Shown here piece after piece: positions 9,879 through 18,199 of a DNA stretch of 64,000 bases. Position numbers and translations under genes: made by a program. Origin of the DNA: Algoriphagus sp. GTDB lineage: Bacteria; Bacteroidota; Bacteroidia; Cytophagales; Cyclobacteriaceae. The DNA lies in the NCBI RefSeq assembly GCF_030694375.1, contig NZ_JAUXYL010000041.1, forward strand, positions 186,001-250,000. Direction: 5' to 3'. Each line of letters begins with the position of its first letter. Positions within the stretch are counted from its first letter, which is position 1. The notes under the pieces are model-generated. The model was not told the origin of the DNA. It was given only the letters and a program-made list of their open reading frames with translations, and did not search any database.

Positions 9879-11396
9879 TTAATTACCAGTTGATTTAAGA
9901 TGGTCATTTAATTGTTTTAATAGCTGCTCCGCTATTTTTGGCTGCTCCAAAATAAGATTTCTACTCTCTCCCGGGTCTTCCTGCAGGTTGTAAAGTTCCC
10001 AACCATCTCCTTTTGATTCAGAAGATTTGAAGGATTCATTCTGAACCACTTTCCATTTGCCCTGACGGTAACCGTAAATATTTCCGCTACCCCGAACCAC
10101 TACGGACTCCCTCCTTTCACCTTCTATTTGATGACCATAAAAGGCCGGCAGAAGATTATGACCATCCCTAGCAGATCCAACTGGTAAATCCTCATTTACA
10201 AGGCTTGCTAAAGTTGGTAAAATATCATTTAGGGCAATCATTTGGTTACTGACTTTCCCCTTTGGGAATTTATCCGGCCACCTGGCAATCAATGGCGTCC
10301 TGACTCCACCTTCATATGCTGTCCATTTTGTTCCAAAAAATGGAAAATTTGGATGATGGGTATCAGGGTTAAATTCTACGGCCTCATCCGAAGGACTATT
10401 TGATAGTTTTTTCCCATCATCCTCTGAGCTGGTGGCTATAAACTGGGACCCATTGTCACTGGCAAATAAAACCAAGGTATTTTCCTTTAAACCCAGCCGT
10501 TCGAGTTCATCCAATAATTGACCTACAAAATGATCCAGTTCATGCACATAATCCCCATAAAGACCTGCTTCTGTTTTACCCCTAAAATCGGGATCAACAG
10601 CTAAGGGAATATGGGGGACATAGGGTGAAAAATAGAGAAAAAAAGGCTTTTCACTTTTACTCTTTTTGAACCTTTGCAGATAGTTTATGCTTTTTTCTGT
10701 GATATAAGGTAGAAACCTTTCTAAGAAAATCTTTTCAAGGTTCTCAGTCCCAGAGGCAGCTTCAATGGAATATAAGTCATGGATAATAGCTCCCATGACT
10801 TGTTTGTCCTCAAATATCCAGCATTCACTGGCACAACTGAAGCCCAACCAATTATCGAATCCCCGATCCAAAGGCCCATCGCTGACAGGTTTGGAAAAAT
10901 CAAGGTTGGCTCCATTTCGGTCATGCTGAAATTCCCCATATCCCACAGGAGGCTTACCATCTGTGGTAGGAAAAGTGGTGCCCAAGTGCCATTTTCCAAA
11001 TCCTGCAGTTTGGTAACCTGCGTTTTGAAGCATTTGGGGTAAAGTAAGTGTTCCCTCATCAATCATCGAAGGTTCATAATTGGACATCACTCTGGTTTTC
11101 TTCCAACTCCTCCATGGATATTCCCCGGTCATGAGGGCATAGCGGCTCGGGGAACATACTGAAACCGGGCAGTAGGCATCGCTAAATCTAATCCCTTCAC
11201 TGGCAAGTCGATCCAGATTGGGTGTGGGAACTTTTGAATTAGGATTGTAAACACCTAGATCCCCATAGCCCATATCATCTGCAAATATGAATAGGATATT
11301 GGGCAAAGGATCATTTGGAATTTGCTTTTCCTGGGAGCTACAGCATAGAAACAAATAGGCCATAATCAACCCCAAAACATGTTTAAATCTTCGCAT
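9879..11396 (-). CDS. Secreted S1-family sulfatase, probable lipoprotein
   Basis: 505 aa. A signal sequence ends in a cysteine-serine cluster (LCCSS, residues 17-21), a likely though not classical lipobox. FADDMGYGDLG and the signature CSPSR (Cys81, Arg85) with ALMTGEYPWRS define a formylglycine-dependent S1 sulfatase. GKWHLG near 135 and ASDNGSQ near 320 complete the active-site set. CSPSR differs from the CSPTR of the two other sulfatases here, and overall similarity to them is low, so this is not a simple tandem duplicate and may act on a different sulfate position. It is the first gene of a minus-strand series with the FAD oxidoreductase and the sulfatase-esterase fusion. Confidence 0.9.
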   Translation of the reverse strand: MRRFKHVLGLIMAYLFLCCSSQEKQIPNDPLPNILFIFADDMGYGDLGVYNPNSKVPTPNLDRLASEGIRFSDAYCPVSVCSPSRYALMTGEYPWRSWKKTRVMSNYEPSMIDEGTLTLPQMLQNAGYQTAGFGKWHLGTTFPTTDGKPPVGYGEFQHDRNGANLDFSKPVSDGPLDRGFDNWLGFSCASECWIFEDKQVMGAIIHDLYSIEAASGTENLEKIFLERFLPYITEKSINYLQRFKKSKSEKPFFLYFSPYVPHIPLAVDPDFRGKTEAGLYGDYVHELDHFVGQLLDELERLGLKENTLVLFASDNGSQFIATSSEDDGKKLSNSPSDEAVEFNPDTHHPNFPFFGTKWTAYEGGVRTPLIARWPDKFPKGKVSNQMIALNDILPTLASLVNEDLPVGSARDGHNLLPAFYGHQIEGERRESVVVRGSGNIYGYRQGKWKVVQNESFKSSESKGDGWELYNLQEDPGESRNLILEQPKIAEQLLKQLNDHLKSTGN

Positions 11397-11723
11397 GATT
11401 GTGGATTTAAAGAAACTATTGGGTGAAAAGTACTTTCTCTTTAAGGTTAATAAATAGGCCTAAAGGGTTTAATAAAACTCATTTCCAACTGCACTGATCG
11501 CAATTAATCCGTTTACAAAATGAATTCGTAATTGATATTTTGGGCTAATGTTGTTAGAATGGAGGATTTACTTTATACAAAAAACGTTTATTGAACTTCT
11601 ATCCTATGGTATTAATCAATCATAAAGTGGGGTAAATCAACCAAATAAAGTAACCCTTAAGTGAGCTCTCTTGACTCCCCCTTTCCAAGGGAGCAGGGGG
11701 ATTTTTTCGTAATGTGCTCTATA
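11397..11723. other. Intergenic region with a hairpin and T-run
   Basis: 327 bp without a gene, between the sulfatase start and the truA stop. The one visible structure is a hairpin, CCCCCT (11677-11682) pairing with AGGGGG (11695-11700), followed on the plus strand by six T. It has terminator shape for plus-strand transcription, but no plus-strand gene ends here. C-rich/G-rich hairpins of this kind are common dispersed intergenic elements in Bacteroidota (recalled, not searched). Confidence 0.4.
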
Positions 11724-12494
11724 TTAAACCTCCACCAGTGTCTCCCATAAAACCAATCCACTGGCCGATGCTGTGGGAACGGGATTCCAGTCATCGGAAG
11801 GATTTTCCAGCCTTTTTTTAATTTCCTCAGGAGAAAAATACCAAATCGCGCTGACCATTTTGCGGACTTGATGATAAAGAAAACCGGTTCCGATTACCTC
11901 AAAACAATAGGTCTTTTCTGGCGAAAACTCAGTAGAAAAAGCTTCTGTCTCGAAGACTTTAGCTCGCAAAATTTCTCTGGTAAAATCGGTCTTGTTTCCT
12001 GAAACCTTGCAAAAGGCTTTGAAATTGTGTTCTCCAACAAATAATCCCGCATTTTCCTGCATCTGTTCCAAGGAATTAATTCCATTTGCCCAAGTCAGCA
12101 TTGGAGATGCAAAAGGATGAAAGGATTTGGAGTCGGAGAAAAAGTAGCGGTAGGTCTTCTGCTTAACTGACTGAATTAAGTTAAAATCCCTAGACACCTC
12201 ACTAACCGAGTTCAATCGGATTTCACCTCCCAGATTGGAATTAAATTGGGGAATCATCGCTTCTAGCTCAGCTTTTTCCCGGAGGAAAATCTGGACAAAT
12301 CCACTTCGACAACTTACTCCTGAATCCGTACGGCTGGACCCGATAAACCGAAAATCATCATGTCCAAGTACAAAGCGAAAGACTCGATCCAACTTCCCCT
12401 CCACGGTAGGTTGACCTTTTTGCTTTGCCCAACCTTTAAATCTGGCACCGAAGTAAGAAATCGAAAAGAGGTAAGCGTGGGCTCGGGTGCGCAT
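11724..12494 (-). CDS. truA: tRNA pseudouridine synthase A
   Basis: 256 aa, the usual TruA length. The catalytic motif is SRTDSGV with Asp57, a variant of the family GRTDAGVHA. An N-terminal YFGARFKGWAKQ block and a C-terminal GTGFLYHQVRKMVSAIW block (binding and folding landmarks of TruA) are present. It converts uridine to pseudouridine in the tRNA anticodon arm (positions 38-40). The start at 12494 gives the normal N-terminus. The divergent gene at 12573 begins 78 bp away. The motif residues around the Asp (Ser for Gly, Ser-Gly-Val-Ser for Ala-Gly-Val-His) are unusual, so a TruA-like paralogue remains possible. Confidence 0.82.
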   Translation of the reverse strand: MRTRAHAYLFSISYFGARFKGWAKQKGQPTVEGKLDRVFRFVLGHDDFRFIGSSRTDSGVSCRSGFVQIFLREKAELEAMIPQFNSNLGGEIRLNSVSEVSRDFNLIQSVKQKTYRYFFSDSKSFHPFASPMLTWANGINSLEQMQENAGLFVGEHNFKAFCKVSGNKTDFTREILRAKVFETEAFSTEFSPEKTYCFEVIGTGFLYHQVRKMVSAIWYFSPEEIKKRLENPSDDWNPVPTASASGLVLWETLVEV

Positions 12495-12572
12495 CGGTTG
12501 ATTCCAAATTGGAGTTTTCTTTTGAAAGCCCTCAAAGGTTGACTAAATTGAGGGAACCCAAAACTACAGACT

Positions 12573-13157
12573 ATGAAAACATTTCTTAGCATTTTGATGA
12601 TTTTCGCCAGTTTTCAGGCAATCTCACAAACTCCGCCCTCCAAAGAAATCCAGATAAAAATGGCTGTTTTAGCTGCTCCCGAAGATCAACGGGCTGATGC
12701 GACAGTGTATGGCTATGATGCCAAAGGGGAAGTGATTTTACTTCGCCAAGGAACAAATAAAACCGTTTGCCTGGCTGATGATTCAACTAGAGAAGGGCTC
12801 AGCGTATCCTGTTATCATATCAGTGCTCAGCCTTTTATGGCCCGAGGCTGGGATTTAAGAAAAGAAGGCAAAAATGCAGATGAGATCTTTAAGATCCGAG
12901 AAGCCGAATCCAAAAGCGGCAAACTTCGACTTCCGGATCAGGGAAGTTTGCTCAATGCTTTGACAGCTGATGAAAAAGACGTGAACTGGACTACAGGAGA
13001 AGCGAAAAACACCTACACCCGCTCAGTCGTCTATATCCCTTGGGCCACTGCCGAGAGTACGGGGTTACCACTCAAACCTGCCGCCCCCGGATTACCTTGG
13101 ATCATGGATCCGGGCACGCATCGGGCGCATATTATGATCAATCCGGCGAGGGATTGA
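12573..13157 (+). CDS. Secreted protein of unknown function
   Basis: 194 aa. Residues 1-19 are a clear signal peptide (MKTFLSILMIFASFQAISQ). The mature part has two cysteines (CLADDS, SCYHIS) and a histidine-containing C-terminus, MDPGTHRAHIMINP. No membrane segment is seen after the signal. I do not recognise the family. It reads as a compact periplasmic domain with several short YGYDAKGEVILLRQG-like beta segments. It is divergent from truA and stands alone, since the next genes start after a short repeat patch and look like a separate cassette. Confidence 0.7.
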   Translation: MKTFLSILMIFASFQAISQTPPSKEIQIKMAVLAAPEDQRADATVYGYDAKGEVILLRQGTNKTVCLADDSTREGLSVSCYHISAQPFMARGWDLRKEGKNADEIFKIREAESKSGKLRLPDQGSLLNALTADEKDVNWTTGEAKNTYTRSVVYIPWATAESTGLPLKPAAPGLPWIMDPGTHRAHIMINPARD

Positions 13158-13198
13158 AAAAAGTTAAAAGTTAAAAGTCAATAAGTTAATTGTGTAGA

Positions 13199-13405
13199 AT
13201 GGTAGAAATTGAATTTAATAACGATGATATGGTCATTCTGAAGAATGGACAAAGAAAAGTGGTCGATTTAAAGGTCGTTTCTTCTAAGCTTTTGGACGCT
13301 TCTGAAGGCGAACGTAATTTGTATCGGATTTCTCCCTCAGGCTATGGAATTCACTGGCCATTGATTGATGAGGATCTTTCCATAGAAAAACTCTTAAAAT
13401 TATAG
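13199..13405 (+). CDS. DUF2442 family small protein
   Basis: 68 aa from the ATG at 13199; a TTG nine bases upstream is also in frame but less likely. The C-terminal block YGIHWPLIDEDLSIEKLL is the hallmark of DUF2442, often encoded beside toxin-antitoxin genes. It is one base ahead of the nucleotidyltransferase gene (13407) and so probably co-transcribed with it. Its function is unknown; in some contexts DUF2442 proteins are treated as antitoxin-like, but nothing here proves that. Confidence 0.72.
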   Translation: MVEIEFNNDDMVILKNGQRKVVDLKVVSSKLLDASEGERNLYRISPSGYGIHWPLIDEDLSIEKLLKL

Positions 13406-13406
13406 A

Positions 13407-13697
13407 ATGGATACTTTCTCATACATCAAAACCAAACTGGAAGACCGGAAAAAGGAACTATTCGAAAAGTACCCGATCAAAACCTTGGCGATTTTTGGTT
13501 CTTTTGCCCGCAATGAACAAACGGCATCAAGTGATCTTGATCTTATGGTCGAGTTTCACAGTCGAGTAGGTTCGGAATTTATTGAACTAGCTGATGAACT
13601 TGAGGATATCCTTGGAATCAAAGTCGATTTGGTTTCTCGAAAAGGGATCAAAGAGCGATATTTTGAAAGGATAAAAGAAGATTTGATTTATGTCTAG
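13407..13697 (+). CDS. mntA: MntA-like minimal nucleotidyltransferase (type VII antitoxin)
   Basis: 96 aa. IFGSFARN followed by SSDLDLMVEF gives an exact GS-x10-DxD nucleotidyltransferase motif (Gly31, Ser32, Asp43, Asp45). In characterised HepT/MntA pairs the small nucleotidyltransferase adds AMP to a tyrosine of the HEPN toxin and silences it. The stop overlaps the next gene by 8 bp, which fits tight co-expression with its toxin. The length and order are typical of the type VII toxin-antitoxin family. Its activity on the neighbour is inferred from the family. Confidence 0.85.
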   Translation: MDTFSYIKTKLEDRKKELFEKYPIKTLAIFGSFARNEQTASSDLDLMVEFHSRVGSEFIELADELEDILGIKVDLVSRKGIKERYFERIKEDLIYV

Positions 13698-14043
13698 AAG
13701 AGACATTGAATTACTTCTCCTGGACATGAAGGAGTCCGCAGAGAAAATTTTGAAATACACAAAAGAAATGTCATTTGATGATTTTTTAGCAGATGAAAAA
13801 ACTATCGATGCCGTAGTAAGAAATTTCGAAATTATTGGAGAAGCTTCAATCAGGGTTGACGATGATTTTAAGCTCGATAATCCTCAAATTGAATGGAGAA
13901 GTCTAAGAGGTTTCCGAAATCGAATTGTCCACGAATATTTTGGAATTGATTATGAAATTATCTGGTCGATTATTGTTACTGATATTGAAGAATTGATTTT
14001 TCAACTTTCTGAATTACTTAATAATGGCAAAAAGGAAAAGTAG
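13690..14043 (+). CDS. hepT: HepT-like HEPN RNase toxin (DUF86)
   Basis: 117 aa, all-alpha by composition. The HEPN RX4HXY motif is intact: Arg76, His81 and Tyr83 in FRNRIVHEYFG. In this family Arg and His form the RNase site and the Tyr is the AMPylation target of MntA. The preceding GEASIRV and WRSLRGFRN blocks are standard for DUF86. The gene overlaps mntA by 8 bp and the Mrr gene by 20 bp, so four genes form one transcription unit. The intact catalytic residues suggest an active toxin. Confidence 0.87.
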   Translation: MSRRDIELLLLDMKESAEKILKYTKEMSFDDFLADEKTIDAVVRNFEIIGEASIRVDDDFKLDNPQIEWRSLRGFRNRIVHEYFGIDYEIIWSIIVTDIEELIFQLSELLNNGKKEK

Positions 14044-14923
14044 CAAAGCAGAGTTTATAAAGTTTTTCGGGCCAGTTTTAGATGCACTAAGAGCACTAGG
14101 GGGCTCTGCAAGACCAAGAGAAATTGCGTCTTGGATAGGCGAAAATCAAAATCTGCCTGATGAGATTCTAAATGAAAAATATGAAAAGTCCGGCCAATTA
14201 AAATTCCCAAATCAAATTGCGTGGGCAAGACAATATCTTGTTTGGGAAGGACTATTAGACTCTTCAAAGCATGGAATTTGGGCACTTTCAGAATTAGGAT
14301 GGGTCACTTTCCTTAATGAAAAACAGTCCTATGACATATTTCTTAAGTGGGTAAAAGTATTTCAAGATCTAAGGCAGAACAAGGATTCAATTGAGCAGGA
14401 AGAAAAGGTTATTGAAAAAGCAATCGAAACTGCAGAATCGGAGGAGGGACAATCAGTAGTAAAACCTTCATTGTTGGAGGTTCTCCAAAGTATATCTCCA
14501 ACTGGCTTTGAGCATCTTTGCGGTAGGCTTCTGAAGGAGTATGATTTTGAGAATATTGAAATTACGCAACGCTCCAACGACGGGGGAATTGATGGATATG
14601 CCACTCTTAAACTTAATCCCTTCGTAAGCTTGAGTGTGTTTTTCCAGTGCAAAAGATTCCAAGGAACGGTGCCAACTGAAAAGGTCCAAGCTTTCATTGG
14701 AGTAATGGAAACTAATAAGAGAAGTGTTGAAAAAGGACTAATTATTACAACTGGAAATTTCGCTAGAGCTGCTCATGAAATCGAAAAGTCCAATATTAAG
14801 CTTGAACTGATAGACGGTCCAAAACTTGTAGAAATGTTTGAAAAGAAAGAACTTGGAGTGATCCCAAAAACCATTTTCGATCCAGATATGAAATTTTTCG
14901 AGAGATATAGGGAAATGAAATAG
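14024..14923 (+). CDS. mrr: Mrr-like restriction endonuclease (type IV)
   Basis: 299 aa. Residues 10-105 resemble the Mrr N-terminal winged-helix domain (SARPREIASWI, GIWALSELGW). A charged linker spans about 115-150. Residues 155-280 are the Mrr catalytic domain with a PD-(D/E)xK core: Glu163 in GFEHLCGRLL, DGGID with Asp190, and FQCKRF with Gln208 and Lys210. Family members cut modified DNA. The gene starts inside hepT (20-bp overlap), which is unusual for a solitary Mrr and ties it to the toxin-antitoxin pair. The C-terminal tail after residue 280 is not recognisable. Confidence 0.87.
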   Translation: MAKRKSSKAEFIKFFGPVLDALRALGGSARPREIASWIGENQNLPDEILNEKYEKSGQLKFPNQIAWARQYLVWEGLLDSSKHGIWALSELGWVTFLNEKQSYDIFLKWVKVFQDLRQNKDSIEQEEKVIEKAIETAESEEGQSVVKPSLLEVLQSISPTGFEHLCGRLLKEYDFENIEITQRSNDGGIDGYATLKLNPFVSLSVFFQCKRFQGTVPTEKVQAFIGVMETNKRSVEKGLIITTGNFARAAHEIEKSNIKLELIDGPKLVEMFEKKELGVIPKTIFDPDMKFFERYREMK

Positions 14924-14929
14924 TGCAAA

Positions 14930-14963
14930 AAACCACCCCATTCCTGAGGTGGTTTCATTTTTT
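14930..14963. terminator. Bidirectional rho-independent terminator
   Basis: AAACCACC (14930-14937) pairs with GGTGGTTT (14948-14955) around a 10-nt loop, with a T-run following on the plus strand and a shorter one on the minus strand. It serves the mrr gene and the convergent leuB, that is, the end of the ilv-leu operon. Confidence 0.8.
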
Positions 14964-14976
14964 TTATCTAGAAATA

Positions 14977-16044
14977 TTATCCCAAAATCTTCGCTGCCAG
15001 CCAATCCCCGACTTCAGAAGTCTTGTAGGCTTTTCCTCCTTCGGCAATATCTTCGGTCACAATCCCTTCGGCTAAGGAAAGATTGACCACATCGCTGATT
15101 GCTTTCGATTCTTCAGATAAATCAAACGCATAATCAAACATCATGGCGGCGGAAAGAATAGTACCCAGTGGATTTGCGATATCCTTGCCAGCTGCTTGAG
15201 GATAGGAACCATGGATCGGTTCGAACAGCTTCACCTTGGAACCCAAAGAAGCCGATGGCATCAAGCCCATAGAACCGGAAATCACGGAAGCTTCATCTGT
15301 CAAAATATCTCCAAACAGGTTTTCGGTAATCAAAACATCATAAGCTTTTGGCCATTGGATAAGTCGCATCGCCACAGCATCTACAAATTCATATTCCACT
15401 TTCACATCCGGGTATTCAGGTGCCAATTCCTGAACCGTTTCTCTCCAAAGTCGAGAAGTTGCCATTACGTTGGCTTTGTCCACGCAGGTCAGGAGCTTTC
15501 TTCTTTTTTGCGCAGCTTCAAAACCCATTCGAGCAAGTCGGACAATCTCCTCTTTGCTATACACATTGGTGTCAAAAGCTTTCGTCCCCTGCTCGTTTCG
15601 GCCTCTCGGCTCTCCGAAGTAAATCCCTCCGGTCAATTCTCTGAAAAATACCAAATCCACTCCGTCAACTCGATCCAGTTTCAAGGGAGACTTATGAACC
15701 AAGGAAGGAAAAGTAAAAGTTGGTCTGACATTGGCAAAGAGTCCAAGTTTTTGTCTCATTCTCAGCAATCCCTGCTCAGGGCGAACTTTGGCTTTGGGGT
15801 CATTGTCATATTTCGGGTCGCCAATCGCACCAAAAAGAACAGCATCAGAAGCAGCGCAAATCTCATGTGTAGCATCCGGATAAGGATCTCCGGTGGCGTC
15901 AATGGCGCATGCACCTACAAGTCCTTCTTTAAAGCTGATTTTATGACCAAATTTTTGCCCGATAGCATTGACTACTTTCACTGCCTGAGCAATGACTTCA
16001 GGGCCGATGCCGTCACCCGGCAACAGCGCGATATTCATTTCCAT
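14977..16044 (-). CDS. leuB: 3-isopropylmalate dehydrogenase
   Basis: 355 aa. It has LLPGDGIGPEV at the N-terminus, GAIGDPKYD near 77, the RPEQGLLRMRQKLGLFANVRP region near 88-108 and FEPIHGSYPQAAGKDIANPLG near 275, all landmarks of LeuB. It oxidatively decarboxylates 3-isopropylmalate with NAD+ in leucine synthesis. Given the citramalate synthase next to it, it probably also handles 3-methylmalate (inference; LeuB is known to do this in citramalate-pathway organisms). It is the last gene of the operon and overlaps cimA by 32 bp (26 bp if the ATG at 16038 is used). Confidence 0.95.
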   Translation of the reverse strand: MEMNIALLPGDGIGPEVIAQAVKVVNAIGQKFGHKISFKEGLVGACAIDATGDPYPDATHEICAASDAVLFGAIGDPKYDNDPKAKVRPEQGLLRMRQKLGLFANVRPTFTFPSLVHKSPLKLDRVDGVDLVFFRELTGGIYFGEPRGRNEQGTKAFDTNVYSKEEIVRLARMGFEAAQKRRKLLTCVDKANVMATSRLWRETVQELAPEYPDVKVEYEFVDAVAMRLIQWPKAYDVLITENLFGDILTDEASVISGSMGLMPSASLGSKVKLFEPIHGSYPQAAGKDIANPLGTILSAAMMFDYAFDLSEESKAISDVVNLSLAEGIVTEDIAEGGKAYKTSEVGDWLAAKILG

Positions 16045-17596
16045 AGTTCGCGGATTCTTTTTCTGGGTTTGTATTAAATGATTCGACGATGTTCAACATT
16101 TTTTCCGTGGCCATCATCGCTGCCACAGTTTGGTCAGGGTCGAGGCCCTTCGTTTTGAAAATTTTCCCATAATCCCAAGTGATCACCGTCTCCACAAAGG
16201 CGTCGGTTTTTCCCCCGGGTGGAATGGAAACATGATAATCGATCAATTTGGGAAGTTCTTTTTTGAGGGATTTGTAGATCTTTTTGACTGCCTTCATAAA
16301 GGAGTCGTATTGCCCATCTCCTGTAGCTGTTGCGTCAAAAGATTTTCCATGCACATTCAAACGAAGCTGAACTGAAGGTTTCAACCCCTTGGAATGGGTC
16401 ATGTGGTATCCTTCGATGCTGATATTTTTAGAGATGGAATTATTCTGCAGGACATCCGAAATGATATAGGGCAAATCCTCGGTGGTCACCCGCTCCTTCT
16501 TATCACCCAATTCGATGATCCGCTGGGTTACACGCGTTAGTTCGTCCTTCTCCAAGGATATCCCCAATTCTTCCAGATTCTTGAGAATATTGGCTTTCCC
16601 GGAGGTTTTTCCCAAAGCATATTTCCGCTGACGACCAAATCGCTCCGGCATCAAATCGTTGAAGTACAGGTTCTTTTTATTGTCACCGTCGGCATGTATC
16701 CCTGCCGTTTGGGTGAATACATTTTCCCCAACTACCGGTTTGTTAGCAGGGATGTGCTGACCCGAAAACTGCTCTACCAGCTTGGATACCCGGAAAATTT
16801 TCTGTTCCTGAACTCCAATCTCCAACTTGGTGAAGTCCTTGATCATCGCTACCACTGATTCCAGAGGGGCATTGCCCGCACGTTCTCCCAAGCCGTTTAC
16901 CGTGGTATGGATTCCTGACGCTCCATGCAGCACTGCCTCCATCACATTGGCTACAGAAAGGTCATAATCATTGTGAGCGTGAAAATCGAAATGGACGCCG
17001 GGAAATTTCGCCAAAATCTGATCGAAGAAAACCCGAACTTCATCCGGTGACAACAATCCCAAAGTATCCGGCAACATGATTCGCTTAACCTGCTGATGCG
17101 TCAGAAACTCAATCAACGAAAGGGTGTATTCAGGTGAATTACGCATGCCATTGGACCAATCTTCGAGATAGACGTTGACATCAATTCCGTTTTTTTGGGC
17201 GAAAGTTATGCTTTTGGCAATTTCGTCGAAATGCTGTTCCGGAGTCTTTTTCAATTGATGAACCAAATGATTCAAGGAACCTTTGGTCAGGAGATTGAGC
17301 ACTTTTGCGCCAGCCTCCACTATCCAATTCACCGAAACAGGTGTATCCACGAAGCCCAAAACCTCCACGCGATCGAGATAGCCTTTTTGGGCCGCCCATT
17401 GGGTAATCTTCTGCACTCCTTCCAGTTCTCCTTCAGAAACCCGTGCAGAAGCCACTTCGATTCGATCCACTTTGAGCTCTTCGAGCAAAAGTTTGGCAAT
17501 CTGGAGCTTTTCAGAAGGCAAAAAGGAAACCCCTGAGGTCTGTTCGCCATCCCTCAGCGTGGTATCCATGATTTCTATTCTTCTATTCGACTCCAT
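16013..17596 (-). CDS. cimA: (R)-citramalate synthase, Leptospira-type
   Basis: 527 aa: DRE-TIM metallolyase barrel (TTLRDGEQTSGVSF, HAHNDYDLSVANVMEAV, NGLGERAGNAPLE) plus a C-terminal LeuA-type allosteric domain from about 395. The key point is the acyl pocket: Leu80, Leu103 and Tyr143 with Glu145 sit exactly one position before Leu81, Leu104, Tyr144 and Glu146 of Leptospira CimA as I recall it. The stretch NVYLEDWSNG is nearly identical to that protein. True LeuA has bulkier-substrate residues there, and this genome's LeuA is the separate gene at 19712. The enzyme joins pyruvate and acetyl-CoA to citramalate, the first step of the threonine-independent isoleucine route. It lies 12 bp after leuD and overlaps leuB. 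Operons like this are often annotated simply as a second 2-isopropylmalate synthase. Confidence 0.85.
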   Translation of the reverse strand: MESNRRIEIMDTTLRDGEQTSGVSFLPSEKLQIAKLLLEELKVDRIEVASARVSEGELEGVQKITQWAAQKGYLDRVEVLGFVDTPVSVNWIVEAGAKVLNLLTKGSLNHLVHQLKKTPEQHFDEIAKSITFAQKNGIDVNVYLEDWSNGMRNSPEYTLSLIEFLTHQQVKRIMLPDTLGLLSPDEVRVFFDQILAKFPGVHFDFHAHNDYDLSVANVMEAVLHGASGIHTTVNGLGERAGNAPLESVVAMIKDFTKLEIGVQEQKIFRVSKLVEQFSGQHIPANKPVVGENVFTQTAGIHADGDNKKNLYFNDLMPERFGRQRKYALGKTSGKANILKNLEELGISLEKDELTRVTQRIIELGDKKERVTTEDLPYIISDVLQNNSISKNISIEGYHMTHSKGLKPSVQLRLNVHGKSFDATATGDGQYDSFMKAVKKIYKSLKKELPKLIDYHVSIPPGGKTDAFVETVITWDYGKIFKTKGLDPDQTVAAMMATEKMLNIVESFNTNPEKESANYGNEYRAVAG

Positions 17597-17608
17597 TTGT
17601 AAAGTGGA

Positions 17609-18199
17609 TTATTTAGATGCTGCAAAAGCATCGATTTCCGAAGACATATTGAGCAAATAGTCGATATCATCGAACCCGTTTGTCATGTTGTCTTTCTTGT
17701 ATTCATTGATGTCAAAAGACTCAAATTCACCCGTGGAAAGGAGTTTGATCTTTTGCTCGGGTAGATTTACCTCGATCTCAGTGGAAGGATCCGACTGAAT
17801 TGCCGCGAATAGTTTATCGGCAAATTCAGCAGAGACCGTCACCGGAAGTACTCCGATATTCAGGCAGTTATTTTTGAATATGTCAGCGAAAAAACTGGAC
17901 ACCACACAGCGGAAGCCGTAATCATAGATCGCCCAAACAGCATGCTCCCGGCTGGAACCCGAACCGAAGTTCTTTCCAGCTACCAGAATTTTACCGGAAT
18001 AAGTTGGGTCGTTCAGGACAAAATCTTTCTTGGGTTTGCCTTCCACATCGTATCTCCAGTCACGGAACAAGTTGTCACCAAACCCTTCTCGCTCGGTTGC
18101 TTTCAGGAATCGGGCAGGAATGATTTGGTCGGTGTCCACATTTTCCGTTGGCAAGGGAACTGCGGTACTTCTGAGGATTGTAAATTTATCGTAGGCCAT
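17609..18199 (-). CDS. leuD: 3-isopropylmalate dehydratase small subunit
   Basis: 196 aa, normal length. NVDTDQIIPARFLK near residue 20 and GKNFGSGSSREHAVWA near 75-90 are the LeuD swivelling-domain signatures. Together with LeuC it isomerises 2- to 3-isopropylmalate and, by family knowledge, citramalate to 3-methylmalate. It follows leuC after an unusually long 103-bp gap filled with short repeats, and precedes cimA by 12 bp. Confidence 0.95.
   Translation of the reverse strand: MAYDKFTILRSTAVPLPTENVDTDQIIPARFLKATEREGFGDNLFRDWRYDVEGKPKKDFVLNDPTYSGKILVAGKNFGSGSSREHAVWAIYDYGFRCVVSSFFADIFKNNCLNIGVLPVTVSAEFADKLFAAIQSDPSTEIEVNLPEQKIKLLSTGEFESFDINEYKKDNMTNGFDDIDYLLNMSSEIDAFAASK

Noticed and set aside
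15196..16077. 293-codon plus-strand ORF
   Set aside because: It is the antisense shadow of leuB and has no domain signature.
16013..17596. Redundant second leuA
   Set aside because: The pocket residues match citramalate synthase and a complete leuA lies in the same operon.
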